Shown here: positions 6,051-6,067 of the stretch, piece by piece
Layout: each line of letters begins with the position of its first letter
Position numbering within the stretch: position 1 is the first letter of the stretch
Assembly (NCBI GenBank): GCA_026994125.1
Contig: JALWRJ010000243.1
Span: 1-6,067 of the forward strand
Length of the DNA: 6,067 nucleotides
Source: Cyclobacteriaceae bacterium
GTDB taxonomy: Bacteria > Bacteroidota > Bacteroidia > Cytophagales > Cyclobacteriaceae
Direction of reading: 5' to 3'
Translations under genes and position numbers: made by a program
Notes under the pieces: model-generated
The model's input: the letters and a program-made list of their open reading frames with translations, nothing else
Told to the model about the DNA's origin: nothing
Database searches by the model: none

Positions 6051-6067
6051 CACACACTGTTGGGGTT

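Overview
The window is a single, densely packed gene cluster with all seven genes on the minus strand, read from about 5982 down to 26. In transcription order it encodes: a small DsrE-family sulfur carrier (5602-5982), a GcvH-like lipoate-binding protein of the LbpA type (5100-5570), an HdrC-like ferredoxin subunit (4362-5072), an HdrB-like CCG-domain subunit (3157-4344), a short HdrA-like flavoprotein (2070-3128), a conserved protein of unknown fold (1314-2057), and a protein joining an HdrC-type ferredoxin domain to an HdrB-type pair of CCG domains (26-1285). This is the gene order of the sulfur-oxidising heterodisulfide reductase-like system (sHdr: C1-B1-A-Hyp-C2-B2), with C2 and B2 apparently carried on one chain.

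In the established sHdr model, sulfane sulfur is passed between cytoplasmic carriers (rhodanese, TusA, DsrE types) to the lipoyl arm of LbpA. The Fe-S/flavin sHdr complex then oxidises it to sulfite, and electrons leave through its clusters and FAD. Here the DsrE protein, LbpA and every sHdr subunit type lie in one probable operon. Intergenic gaps are 31, 27, 17, 28, 12 and 28 nt, with no visible terminator. No rhodanese, TusA, lipoate ligase or lipoyl synthase gene lies inside the window, so those partners must be encoded elsewhere or just outside it.

Host: all seven genes start with ATG, none has a recognisable Shine-Dalgarno sequence, and the short leaders are A+T rich. This is typical of Bacteroidota and relatives and unlike the proteobacterial or Aquificota hosts in which sHdr was worked out. 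The host assignment is an inference from translation signals, not from a marker gene.

At the 5' end, 85 nt of non-coding sequence (5983-6067) lies before the first gene. It holds three TGAAAYA repeats spaced exactly 10 bp apart, a possible regulator site. At the other end only 25 nt follow the last stop codon, so whether the operon continues cannot be seen.
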